Source: Tumebacillus sp. BK434 (GTDB lineage Bacteria > Bacillota > Bacilli > Tumebacillales > Tumebacillaceae). From it: a stretch of 64,000 nucleotides of DNA. Positions within the stretch are counted from its first letter, which is position 1, and every line of letters begins with the position of its first letter. Made by a program: the position numbers and the translations under genes. The notes beneath the pieces were generated by a model. That model was not told the DNA's origin and did no database searches. It was given only the letters and a program-made list of their open reading frames with translations. The stretch lies in assembly GCF_004340785.1 (NCBI RefSeq), contig NZ_SLXS01000001.1:930001-994000 (forward strand). Direction: 5' to 3'. This document shows, in pieces, positions 1 through 6,945 of this stretch.

Positions 1-352
1 ACGTCGTCGTGATGCCTTGGCGCGGCAGGATCTGCTCCAACAGACGATAGGTGCCGCCGTACAGGTCATGTGAGACCAGCAGGTGGTCTCCTTGCCCGAA
101 CAGCCCGAGGACGACGGCGATTGCCGCCATGCCCGACCCGTACGCGAAGCCGCGCACGCCGCCTTCCAGCTTGGCGATCGCGTCTTCCAGCGTCTGGCGG
201 GTCGGATTTTTCGTGCGAGTGTAGTCAAAGCCGGTGCTTTCCCCCAGCCGCGGGTGACGGTACGTGGTGGACAAATAGATGGGCGTGGAGATCGCGCCCG
301 TTTTTTCTTCTCGGATGTTGCCAATCTGAGCCAAACAGGTATCGGGATGCAC
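1..352 (-). CDS. metI: Cystathionine gamma-synthase / O-acetylhomoserine sulfhydrylase family enzyme (3' end outside window)
   Basis: PLP-dependent trans-sulfuration enzyme; only the N-terminal ~117 residues are inside the window. Visible family features are the opening HPDT at the start, the Y-S/T-T-Y-R-H segment near residue 30, FDYTRTKNPTR near 45, the G-S-G-M-A-A-I loop near 80 and SHDLYGGTYR near 100. These are typical of the Cys/Met metabolism PLP family, where R/Y of the YTRT motif contact the cofactor phosphate. The GTG start at 352 follows a GAGGAGG ribosome binding site at 361-368. A SAM riboswitch and its terminator lie immediately upstream, so the gene belongs to methionine biosynthesis and should be shut off when SAM is abundant. 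MetI (synthase) and MetC/MccB (lyase) cannot be separated on this fragment; the S-box context favours MetI. Confidence 0.85.
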   Translation of the reverse strand, partial: MHPDTCLAQIGNIREEKTGAISTPIYLSTTYRHPRLGESTGFDYTRTKNPTRQTLEDAIAKLEGGVRGFAYGSGMAAIAVVLGLFGQGDHLLVSHDLYGGTYRLLEQILPRQGITTT

Positions 353-386
353 TTGTAAATTCCTCCTCAGTTTGAAAAACTGATGC

Positions 387-418
387 AAAAAAGACCTCTC
401 TCGGAATCGAGAAAGGCC
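387..418 (-). terminator. SAM-riboswitch-controlled intrinsic terminator
   Basis: On the minus strand an 11-bp stem (GGCCTTTCTCG pairing with CGAGAGAGGTC, loop ATTC) is followed by six Ts. It sits between the S-box aptamer and the ribosome binding site of the trans-sulfuration gene, the usual place for the expression platform of this riboswitch class. Confidence 0.85.
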
Positions 419-440
419 TTTGGAATCTACAAAGAGCGCT

Positions 441-556
441 TTCTCTCATCTCTCAGGCTGCAACGCGCAACCTGTTGGAATTGGCACCGTGCACATGAAT
501 CGTGTCGGTTGCCGTGGCATCATCGGGCCAGTCCCTCCGCCTACTCTTGATAAGAG
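441..556 (-). promoter_or_regulatory. SAM-I (S-box) riboswitch aptamer
   Basis: Read on the minus strand the segment contains the conserved S-box blocks in order: CTCTTATCAAGAG (P1/kink-turn start), GGCGGAGGGACTGGCCC, GATGATGCC, CGGCAACC, GGTGCCAATTCC, and the closing GCCTGAGAGATGAGAG. This is the class I SAM aptamer of Gram-positive bacteria. Binding of SAM stabilises P1 and lets the downstream terminator form, giving premature termination ahead of the methionine gene. All core blocks are intact. Confidence 0.95.
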
Positions 557-588
557 AACTATATTTGCATGTTGTTGTTTGATTCCTA

Positions 589-617
589 ATTTAACGTCTC
601 ATCGGGAACGCTGTCAA
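589..617 (-). promoter_or_regulatory. Sigma-A promoter of the riboswitch transcript
   Basis: A perfect -35 box TTGACA (612-617, minus) and a -10 box TTAAAT (589-594) are separated by 17 bp. Transcription would begin around 582, about 25 nt before the S-box aptamer. Confidence 0.75.
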
Positions 618-632
618 GCATAATTTTGACAG
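611..632. repeat. 22-bp inverted repeat CTGTCAA-N8-TTGACAG between divergent promoters
   Basis: Seven-base arms are perfectly complementary about a centre at 621/622. The left arm contains the -35 box of the riboswitch promoter; the right arm contains a TTGACA facing the MFS gene. The symmetry may simply be two back-to-back -35 boxes, but it has the size of a dimeric repressor operator. Confidence 0.5.
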
Positions 633-702
633 ACATACGCCCTTTTTCGCTACGGCAAACTACTCCTGATGCAACCTGCAAGCAGGAGAAAGGACTGACA
701 CC

Positions 703-1989
703 ATGGCCGCAAAACAACCGAAATCGAAGATTCATCTGCTGCCTTTGTTCGCCTTGGCGACCGTACCGCTGATCATGGTGCTTGGCAATTCGATGCTGAT
801 TCCGATTCTGCCGCAGATGCAGGAAGAGATCGGCATTTCGAAGTTCCAGGCGTCTCTGGTCATCACGCTGTTCTCCGTTCCGGCAGGCATCATCATTCCG
901 CTGGCAGGCTTTCTGTCCGACCACTTCAACCGCAAAGTCGTCATCGTCCCCTCCCTGCTGCTCTACGGCGCAGGCGGTGTGGTCGCCGGTGTGGCCGCGT
1001 GGCTGATGGACAGCCCGTACGGGGTGATCATGACCGGACGCGTGCTGCAAGGCTTGGGTGCGGCCGGTACAGCGCCGATCGCGATGGCGCTGGCCGGCGA
1101 CATCTGGAGCGGCGCGTCCCGGTCCAAAGCGCTCGGCATCATCGAAGCCTCGAACGGCCTCGGCAAAGTGCTGTCGCCGATCCTCGGCTCGCTGATCGCG
1201 CTCCTGTTCTGGTACGCGGCATTTTTCGCTTTCCCGATCATCTGCATCGCTGCCGCTGCACTGGTCTACTTTTTCGTCAAAGAGCCGAAGAAATCCGGGC
1301 AGAAGCAGTCGCTCAAGCAATATGTAAGCGCGCTGAAGAAAACGTTTAAAGCGCAGGGCAAATGGCTGCTCACCGCCTATCTGGCCGGGTCGGTCGCCTT
1401 GTTTATCCTGTTTGGCGTGCTGTTTTACATTTCTCAGATCTTGGAGGAGAAATACAAAGTCGCCGACCTCATGCGCGGCCTGATCCTTTCGCTGCCGCTG
1501 TTGGCGATGTGCTCGACGTCGCTGATCACCGGCGCGAAGATCAAGAAAAATATGAAGCTGATGAAAGTGCTGATCGTGGCCGGTCTCGGGATGATCGGCG
1601 CACCGCTCGCCATCGCAGCGTTTTTCGCCAACAATCCGTACGTCTCGCTCGGGCTGCTCGTCGTCTCCGGCGTCGGCACCGGTCTCGTGCTGCCTTGTCT
1701 GAACACGCTGATCACTTCCGCCGTGCAAAAAGAAGAGCGCGGAGCGGTCACCTCGCTGTACGGCAGCGTGCGCTTTCTCGGCGTCGCCGCCGGGCCGCCG
1801 ATTTTTGGCGCCTTGATGAGCACGCCGAAGCTGATGTTTCTGATCATGGCCGGGCTGGCTGCCTTCTGCGGCGTGCTCGCCTACTTTCTGATCCAGCCCG
1901 GCAAAGGCGGTGGCGGCACCAATCCTGAACGGTATCAAAAGATCGAACATGAACGCAAACTCCTGACTCGCATGAAAGCACGGGCGTAA
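703..1989 (+). CDS. MFS drug/metabolite exporter, DHA1-like
   Basis: A 428-residue protein with about 12 hydrophobic segments. The MFS signature A is visible as GFLSDHFNRKVVI between segments 2 and 3, and an antiporter-type motif C as GRVLQGLGAAGTAP near residues 105-118; both are typical of proton-driven drug:H+ antiporters. A basic cytoplasmic loop near residue 200 (KEPKKSGQKQSLKQ) separates the two six-helix halves, and the tail is polar with a GGGG stretch. The ATG at 703 follows GCAGGAGAAAGG. The gene is monocistronic and divergent from the S-box gene; a 22-bp inverted repeat lies in the shared intergenic region. The substrate cannot be told from sequence. Confidence 0.85.
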   Translation: MAAKQPKSKIHLLPLFALATVPLIMVLGNSMLIPILPQMQEEIGISKFQASLVITLFSVPAGIIIPLAGFLSDHFNRKVVIVPSLLLYGAGGVVAGVAAWLMDSPYGVIMTGRVLQGLGAAGTAPIAMALAGDIWSGASRSKALGIIEASNGLGKVLSPILGSLIALLFWYAAFFAFPIICIAAAALVYFFVKEPKKSGQKQSLKQYVSALKKTFKAQGKWLLTAYLAGSVALFILFGVLFYISQILEEKYKVADLMRGLILSLPLLAMCSTSLITGAKIKKNMKLMKVLIVAGLGMIGAPLAIAAFFANNPYVSLGLLVVSGVGTGLVLPCLNTLITSAVQKEERGAVTSLYGSVRFLGVAAGPPIFGALMSTPKLMFLIMAGLAAFCGVLAYFLIQPGKGGGGTNPERYQKIEHERKLLTRMKARA

Positions 1990-2057
1990 CCACACGCCAG
2001 TTTCTTATTTTTGTGCTATTATTAAAATGTTACAAATTAAAATCAGGAGGTGCTTTC

Positions 2058-2177
2058 ATGAAGAAAGTTGTTGGTATTGTTTTGCTTGTTGCACTTACTT
2101 TCGGTTTTGGTGGTTCCGCTAATTCCGTCGATGATGACGGTTGCTACTGGCAAGGCGATTACCGTGTATGCCTCTAG
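2058..2177 (+). CDS. 39-residue secreted peptide with two cysteines, unknown function
   Basis: A short reading frame with a strong ribosome binding site (CAGGAGGTG, 7 nt before ATG) and its own terminator ten bases after the stop. The product starts MKK and continues with a hydrophobic core to about residue 19, then a GGSA site, so it looks like a Sec signal peptide with cleavage after Ala21. The predicted mature part is about 18 residues: an acidic DDD, then GCYWQGDYRVCL, whose Cys29 and Cys38 could form a small disulfide loop. I do not recognise the family. A signalling peptide, small bacteriocin or cell-surface peptide are all possible. No immunity, export or modification gene is adjacent. 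The codon use is more AT-rich than in neighbouring genes. Confidence 0.7.
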   Translation: MKKVVGIVLLVALTFGFGGSANSVDDDGCYWQGDYRVCL

Positions 2178-2186
2178 CCGATGTGC

Positions 2187-2215
2187 AGAGACCGCTTCTG
2201 CGGTCTCTTTTTTTT
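2187..2215 (+). terminator. Intrinsic terminator of the small peptide gene
   Basis: AGAGACCGC and GCGGTCTCT form a stem with a tiny TTCT-like loop and run into eight Ts. It confirms that the short gene upstream is a separate transcription unit. Confidence 0.9.
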
Positions 2216-2311
2216 GCCTCCCGCTGCTCTTGCGCGCTTTGCCCTCTTTCTTCTCGCCGCTCATGATAGGCACAGACCCAATGTTAGGACAACGAAAATG
2301 CGACATCGGAA

Positions 2312-2333
2312 AAACCTTGAGATATCAAGGTTT
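2312..2333. repeat. Perfect 9-bp hairpin upstream of phosphosulfolactate synthase
   Basis: AAACCTTGA and TCAAGGTTT flank a GATA loop. No T-run follows on the plus strand; on the minus strand it is followed by TTCC after the stem. It could be an operator or a weak terminator. It lies just upstream of the sigma-K-like promoter. Confidence 0.45.
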
Positions 2334-2343
2334 GTACACTTCT

Positions 2344-2372
2344 CACCTTCCGAAATTCTTTTTCATACGCTA
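2344..2372 (+). promoter_or_regulatory. Sigma-K-like promoter of the phosphosulfolactate synthase gene
   Basis: CACC (2344-2347) matches the sigma-K -35 consensus mACm and CATACGCTA (2364-2372) matches the -10 consensus CATAnnnTA, with the preferred 16-bp spacing. Initiation would be near 2380, about 60 nt before the start codon. Expression in the mother cell late in sporulation would fit the role of sulfolactate as a spore solute. Assigned by eye from consensus. Confidence 0.6.
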
Positions 2373-2440
2373 CAGGAGCCTACTCCCCGAAGGATAACCA
2401 CGATTTATAAGGCTCGGGAAAGAGAAAGGAGTCGGAAGGT

Positions 2441-3244
2441 ATGCAACGTTCATCGTCCGAACGGGCTTGGGATGATATCTTGCGTGATCCGCTGCCTGGT
2501 CGACTCGCCAAACCGCGAACGACCAACGGGCTCACCATGTTGATCGATACGGGGCTCGGCTTGAAGGAAACCGATGATCTGGTGGAGCTGGCAGGTCCCT
2601 ACATCGATTTTGTCAAGTTGGGATTTGGCACTTCCAAACTGTATCCGGCGCATGTACTGCGCGAGAAGATCACCTTGCTGCAAGCCAATCAGATCGAGAT
2701 CTACCCGGGCGGCACCTTCCTGGAAGCGGCCATCTTGCAAAACAGATGGCACCAGTTTCTGGATCGCTGTCTGACGCTCGGCTTCCGCACGGTCGAAGTG
2801 TCGGACGGGACGATTCCCTTGTCCTGGCAACAGCGGGAGGAGATCATCCGCTATGCCAGCGCGCAAGGCCTGAAAGTGATCACCGAAGTCGGCAAAAAGG
2901 AAGATGGAGTGCACCTTCCCGTGGACACACAGCTGGCGATGATCGACGCCGATCTCGCCGCCGGCGCGTTTAAAGTGATCCTCGAAGGGCGGGAATCGGG
3001 CAAAGCGGTCGGCATGTTCGCTGAGGACGGTTCGATCCGCCAAGATGATTTTGACGAGCTGACTGCGAACGTGCAGAACCTCGACCAGCTGATCTGGGAA
3101 GCGCCCCTGAAGTCGCAGCAGGAAGAGCTGATTTGCAAATTCGGACCGAATGTCAATTTCGGAAATATCAATCCGCGCGACACGATCGCTCTGGAAGCGC
3201 TGCGCTGCGGTCTGCGCAGCGACACCTTGCGCTTCACGCTGTAG
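2441..3244 (+). CDS. yitD: Phosphosulfolactate synthase (ComA family)
   Basis: A 267-residue TIM-barrel enzyme that adds sulfite to phosphoenolpyruvate to give (2R)-phospho-3-sulfolactate. It matches the family through the N-terminal KPRTNGLTMLIDTG-type segment (here KPRTTNGLTMLIDTG), YIDFVKLGFGTSKLYP near residue 55, EIYPGGTFLEAA near 85, VEVSDGTIPL near 118, EVGKKEDG near 145 and FGPNVNFGNI near 240. Length is normal for the family. In methanogens the reaction opens coenzyme M synthesis; in Bacillus the homologue YitD supplies sulfolactate stored in spores. The ATG follows AAAGGAG. The gene stands alone here, without the yitA-C neighbours; a sigma-K-like promoter precedes it. Confidence 0.88.
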   Translation: MQRSSSERAWDDILRDPLPGRLAKPRTTNGLTMLIDTGLGLKETDDLVELAGPYIDFVKLGFGTSKLYPAHVLREKITLLQANQIEIYPGGTFLEAAILQNRWHQFLDRCLTLGFRTVEVSDGTIPLSWQQREEIIRYASAQGLKVITEVGKKEDGVHLPVDTQLAMIDADLAAGAFKVILEGRESGKAVGMFAEDGSIRQDDFDELTANVQNLDQLIWEAPLKSQQEELICKFGPNVNFGNINPRDTIALEALRCGLRSDTLRFTL

Positions 3245-3316
3245 GCGGCAGGTCTACCTTGTCCGCCCTGTCCATATACATGTGTAAGAAGTCTGCACAC
3301 GTGAGGGGCGGTAGGC

Positions 3317-3772
3317 GTGGTCGGAGAAATCATCCTGGTCGTATTGATTATCATTGGCATCGTCGGCAGGGCCAGCATTTTGGCCACCGCCGCCAGCTTT
3401 TTGCTCATTTTGAAACTGCTAAGCCTGCAGCGGTTTTTCCCGACGCTCGAACGAAGAGGGCTCGAACTGGGCCTGCTGTTTCTGATGATCTCTGTGCTGG
3501 TGCCGCTGGTCAACGGCAAAGTGGCGACCAAAGACCTGTTGAGCGCGTTTGTATCGGTCGGCGGAGTCTGCGCGATCATCGGCGGGATCCTCGCCACCTA
3601 TCTGAACGGCCAGGGCCTGTATATGCTGAAGATGGATCCGGAGTTGATGATGGGGCTCGTGATCGGAACGGTGCTTGGCATCGTGTTCCTGAAAGGCATT
3701 CCGGTCGGCCCGCTGATGGCGGCGGCGATCGCTGCGATCCTGATGAAGCTGTATCAGTATATTTTTCGCTAA
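3317..3772 (+). CDS. ytwI: DUF441 family integral membrane protein
   Basis: A 151-residue protein with four strongly hydrophobic segments (about 4-28, 48-66, 78-96 and 105-145). It has the family features: LLILKLLSLQRFFP after the first helix, E-R-R-G-LELGLLFLMI near 50, and a C-terminal GTVLGIVFLKGIPVGPLMAAAI segment. DUF441 proteins (YtwI/YeaL) are common in bacteria, but their function is unknown. The start is GTG at 3317 after GAGGGGCGGT. It follows the sulfolactate gene by about 70 bp and ends in a bidirectional terminator. Confidence 0.85.
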   Translation: MVGEIILVVLIIIGIVGRASILATAASFLLILKLLSLQRFFPTLERRGLELGLLFLMISVLVPLVNGKVATKDLLSAFVSVGGVCAIIGGILATYLNGQGLYMLKMDPELMMGLVIGTVLGIVFLKGIPVGPLMAAAIAAILMKLYQYIFR

Positions 3773-3804
3773 AAAGACTCCCGGCCGCGGTGGCCGGGAG
3801 TCTT
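3771..3804. terminator. Bidirectional intrinsic terminator
   Basis: AAGACTCCCGGCC pairs with GGCCGGGAGTCTT around a GCGGT loop, with A and T runs on both sides. It serves the DUF441 gene on the plus strand and the mecA-type gene on the minus strand. Confidence 0.92.
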
Positions 3805-3817
3805 TTGATGTATGTGT

Positions 3818-4426
3818 CTAGCGCAGCGGGAAATGCCGGGTGATCGTTTGCACGGCGTTGCCGTCCATGACCCGCTTGCCATATTCATCGAGCATCGCCT
3901 TGGTCGTCGGCGAGAGCTCTCCATATTCGTGCAAAATGGACCAGAACGTGTCGTACAGCTCTTCCCCGACCTCATCTTCATCGAAGAAAAGATGATAGCG
4001 TTCCTTGTAGTGGTACAACGTGCCGCCAACCGCTTCATACGCATGCAGCGAATGGGCAGCGCGGATCACGTCCTCCAGGTCGTGGAACACAAACGTAAAA
4101 GCGCCAAACGGATCGGGAGCGATCATCGTCATCTCCGCATCATCGTCTTCCTCCTCCAGGAGTTCCTGCTCGTGAGCAGGCAATGAAGGCAGTTGCGTGA
4201 CGACGACTACGACGCCTTCGGTCGGCATCGTAAACGCTTCGACGGCGATCGGACCTGCGACTTCAAAACCGGTTTCCAGATACGCTTTCTCCATCATATC
4301 CCAGAACAGTTCTTGTACCTTGCGGCCATTTTGCCAGAGCTCATCCCGGTCGATGCCACGCTGGTCGAGGTCGTCGTAAGTGAGCATGATTCGCACTTTG
4401 TTGTCTCCGAGCCTCTCTACGCGCAT
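3818..4426 (-). CDS. mecA: MecA-family adaptor protein
   Basis: A 202-residue ClpC adaptor of the MecA/YpbH family. The N-terminal substrate-binding part has the family pattern MRVERLGDNKVRIMLTYDDL, GIDRDELWQN and the QELFWDMMEKA helix (residues 1-55). An acidic linker (ELLEEEDDDAEM) follows near 110. The C-terminal ClpC-binding domain (FVFHDLEDVIRAA, YHLFFDED) closes the protein. In Bacillus MecA hands ComK and other clients to ClpCP. The start is ATG 4426: AAGGAG lies 8 nt upstream of it, whereas an ATG six bases earlier is too close to that site and longer versions lack one. It may be MecA or the YpbH paralogue. Confidence 0.85.
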   Translation of the reverse strand: MRVERLGDNKVRIMLTYDDLDQRGIDRDELWQNGRKVQELFWDMMEKAYLETGFEVAGPIAVEAFTMPTEGVVVVVTQLPSLPAHEQELLEEEDDDAEMTMIAPDPFGAFTFVFHDLEDVIRAAHSLHAYEAVGGTLYHYKERYHLFFDEDEVGEELYDTFWSILHEYGELSPTTKAMLDEYGKRVMDGNAVQTITRHFPLR

Positions 4427-4525
4427 TCTCATCACTCCTTCGCAGAGAGAATGGGTGCTGCTTGGTGCTGATACTTCGTTACCTATCATTATGCAACGAC
4501 AAGATCACCTGTTCTGTAAGCGAGG

Positions 4526-5908
4526 TTACTTTGCCAGTTCGTAAATCGCCTTGGCGAAGATCTTCGTGCATTTGAGCAGGTGGTCAACCTCCCAGAACTC
4601 ATCCTTTTGGTGCGCCACTTCCGGCTGACCCGGGAACTGCGCGCCAAATGCGACCGCGTTCGGAATCGCCCGCGCATACGTGCCGCCGCCGGTGGTGAGC
4701 GGAGCTGCTTGCTCCCCCGTCTCCTCTGCATACACTTTGAGCAGCGTCTGCACGATCTCCGATTCGAGGGGCACGTAGTGCGGCTTCATGTTGGCAATGC
4801 CAGGGTCTGTTACGCGAAACCCTTCAGGCCCCGTTTTTTGTTCTAACAAAATTAACATGTCAGCGTCCGTTTTGTCCACAGGGAAACGCAGGTTAAAGGT
4901 AAAAGTGATTTCCTCCCCGTTGACAAGGGCAAGCCCGAGGTTGCAAGTCAAAGGACCGGTCGCATGGCAGGTCATCTTGACGCCAACGCGCTCGCCGTCG
5001 GTGTCGACTTCGGAGAGAAATGCCCAGATGTCGCGGTCGGCCGTGTCGAGCGCGCGCAGCAGTTTGCCCGCTTGTACCACCGCATTGATCCCATGCTGCG
5101 GTGCCATCGAGTGAACGGAGAGCCCTTCCACGGTCAACACGATCTCGCCGCCGCTGACTGTGAGCTGATGGTTCACGTTTTCTTTCGCGGCCGTGTCGCG
5201 GATCTGCGCAGCCACCGCTTCCGCATCGCCGGTGACCGCCAGCACGACGCGGCAGGAGTCAGGCACCATGTTCACGCGGTTGCCGCCGGTCAGTTCGCGA
5301 ACGACGACCGGCGCGGACGCAAGATCCCCGCGCGGCTTGGTCAGGTTGAAGCAGTAGATGCCCTTTTCGGCATAGATCAGCGGAAAGTCCGCATCCGGGG
5401 TAAAGCCGCCAACCGGGTACGGCTCCTTGGTGAAGTAGTGATCCATGCAGCGCCAGTTCGACTCCTCGTCAAGGCCCATGATCAAGCGGACTCTCTTGCT
5501 GAGCTGCACGCCCGATTCACGGATCGCTTTCATCGCGAAGAGAGCGGCCATCGTCGGCCCTTTGTCGTCGATCGCGCCGCGGGCATAGATCTTGCCGTCA
5601 TGGATCTCCGCGCCAAACGGCGGGTAGGTCCAGCCCGAACCGACCGGCACGACGTCGAGGTGGCCGAGCACGGCGATGTATTCCTCCCCTTCGCCCATCT
5701 CGATATGGCCGGCATAGCCGTCCACGTTTTTCACAGCAAACCCCAGCTCTTGTCCCAACTGCAAAGCATAATCCAGTGCTTCTGCGCACCCCGGGCCAAA
5801 CGGCTGATCGGGAGCGGACGGTTCTCCGCCCACCGAGTCGATGCGCAAGACCCCTTGTGTTTTGGCGATGATGTCGTCGCGGTTTTGATCAATCCACTTT
5901 TCAAACAT
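4526..5908 (-). CDS. pepV: M20 family dipeptidase PepV
   Basis: A 460-residue zinc dipeptidase. Metal ligands are in GHLDVVPVG (His83, with catalytic Asp85) and GAIDDKGPTM (Asp114 or Asp115 bridging); the base and next ligand are the Glu pair in GLDEESNW near residue 153. The C-terminal TGGGTYAR near 420 contains the conserved PepV glycine loop, and a final His lies in the AHQKDE segment. The large lid domain insertion (about residues 190-360) is that of PepV rather than DapE. Role: hydrolysis of dipeptides in the cytoplasm. The gene ends about 45 bp upstream of the dehydrogenase cluster and is read in the same direction. Length is normal. Confidence 0.9.
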   Translation of the reverse strand: MFEKWIDQNRDDIIAKTQGVLRIDSVGGEPSAPDQPFGPGCAEALDYALQLGQELGFAVKNVDGYAGHIEMGEGEEYIAVLGHLDVVPVGSGWTYPPFGAEIHDGKIYARGAIDDKGPTMAALFAMKAIRESGVQLSKRVRLIMGLDEESNWRCMDHYFTKEPYPVGGFTPDADFPLIYAEKGIYCFNLTKPRGDLASAPVVVRELTGGNRVNMVPDSCRVVLAVTGDAEAVAAQIRDTAAKENVNHQLTVSGGEIVLTVEGLSVHSMAPQHGINAVVQAGKLLRALDTADRDIWAFLSEVDTDGERVGVKMTCHATGPLTCNLGLALVNGEEITFTFNLRFPVDKTDADMLILLEQKTGPEGFRVTDPGIANMKPHYVPLESEIVQTLLKVYAEETGEQAAPLTTGGGTYARAIPNAVAFGAQFPGQPEVAHQKDEFWEVDHLLKCTKIFAKAIYELAK

Positions 5909-5951
5909 CCTATGCAGCTCCTCTCGCGATTTTGTTTATTTTTCTAAAACT

Positions 5952-6941
5952 CTATCGTTTCGGACAAACGTCCGGATTGACGAGGGAGACGGGCTGCTCC
6001 CCGTGAAGAACGTTCAAAACATTTTGCACGGCGATCTGCGCCATTTTCGTGCGCGTCTCCAGCGTCGCGCTCCCCAAATGCGGAGCGAGCACGACGTTTT
6101 GCAGCGCGAGCAGTCCCGGATGCACAGCAGGTTCTGCTTCGAAGACGTCAAGCCCGGCTCCGGCGATCTCGCCTGTCTGCAACGCTTCAACCAGCGCCGC
6201 TTCGTCGACGACCGACCCGCGGGCGGTGTTGATCAGAAACGCCGATGCTTTCATGGCGCGGAACGTCTCGCGGTTGATCATGTGGTGCGATTCCGGCGAG
6301 TAGGGCATGTGCAGGGAGACGACATCGGCTGCCGCAAGCAGCGTGTCGAGACCGGCGTACGTCAAGCCGTACTCTTGCTCGGTCGCTTCGTCGAGGCGGC
6401 GGCGGTTGTAATAGAGTGTGTTCATCTCGAACGCCTTGGCCCGCTTCGCCACGGCGAGGCCGATGCGACCGCAGCCGATGATGCCCAGCGTCTTGCCGGC
6501 CAGCTCCGTGCCGAGCAGCATCATGGGAGACCAGCCTGTCCATTTGCCGTCGCGGACAAATTGATCAGCTTCGACGATGCGGCGCGTCACCGTCATCAAC
6601 AGCGCCCAGGCGATCTCGGCGGTGGCACCCGTCAGCACGCCCGGCGTGTTGGTCACCGGAATGCCGAGCTCGGTCGCCGCCGCGATGTCGATGTTGTCAT
6701 AGCCGACCGCGTAGTTGCTGACCACCTTGGGACGCGCAGTTTCCAGCAGCGGGCGGTCGATCTTGTCGACGAGCGTGCAGAGCAGCGCATCATGCTGCGG
6801 GAGAAGCGTGCGGAGCTCCTCCGGGGTCGGCTGGCGTTCGGTGGAGAAAACGGTGACCTCGCAGTGTTCGAACAGCTGTTGCATGCCCGCTTCCGGCAAG
6901 GCGCGGGTAACGAGCACGCGCGGTTTCTGTGCATGGGTCAT
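5952..6941 (-). CDS. 2-hydroxyacid dehydrogenase (glyoxylate/hydroxypyruvate reductase type)
   Basis: A 329-residue NAD(P)-dependent D-isomer-specific 2-hydroxyacid dehydrogenase. The Rossmann motif GIIGCGRIG is near residue 155; the substrate-binding Arg is in NTARGSVVDEAAL near 238, the Glu of the catalytic pair in AGLDVFEAEP near 264, and the catalytic His in APHLGSA near 288. VSNYAVGYDNIDI near 95 is typical of the GhrB/GyaR branch, which reduces glyoxylate and hydroxypyruvate. The start codon lies 4 bp after the ccpA stop, so the two genes are almost certainly co-transcribed. Exact substrate is not determined. Confidence 0.88.
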   Translation of the reverse strand: MTHAQKPRVLVTRALPEAGMQQLFEHCEVTVFSTERQPTPEELRTLLPQHDALLCTLVDKIDRPLLETARPKVVSNYAVGYDNIDIAAATELGIPVTNTPGVLTGATAEIAWALLMTVTRRIVEADQFVRDGKWTGWSPMMLLGTELAGKTLGIIGCGRIGLAVAKRAKAFEMNTLYYNRRRLDEATEQEYGLTYAGLDTLLAAADVVSLHMPYSPESHHMINRETFRAMKASAFLINTARGSVVDEAALVEALQTGEIAGAGLDVFEAEPAVHPGLLALQNVVLAPHLGSATLETRTKMAQIAVQNVLNVLHGEQPVSLVNPDVCPKR

Positions 6942-6945
6942 CCGC

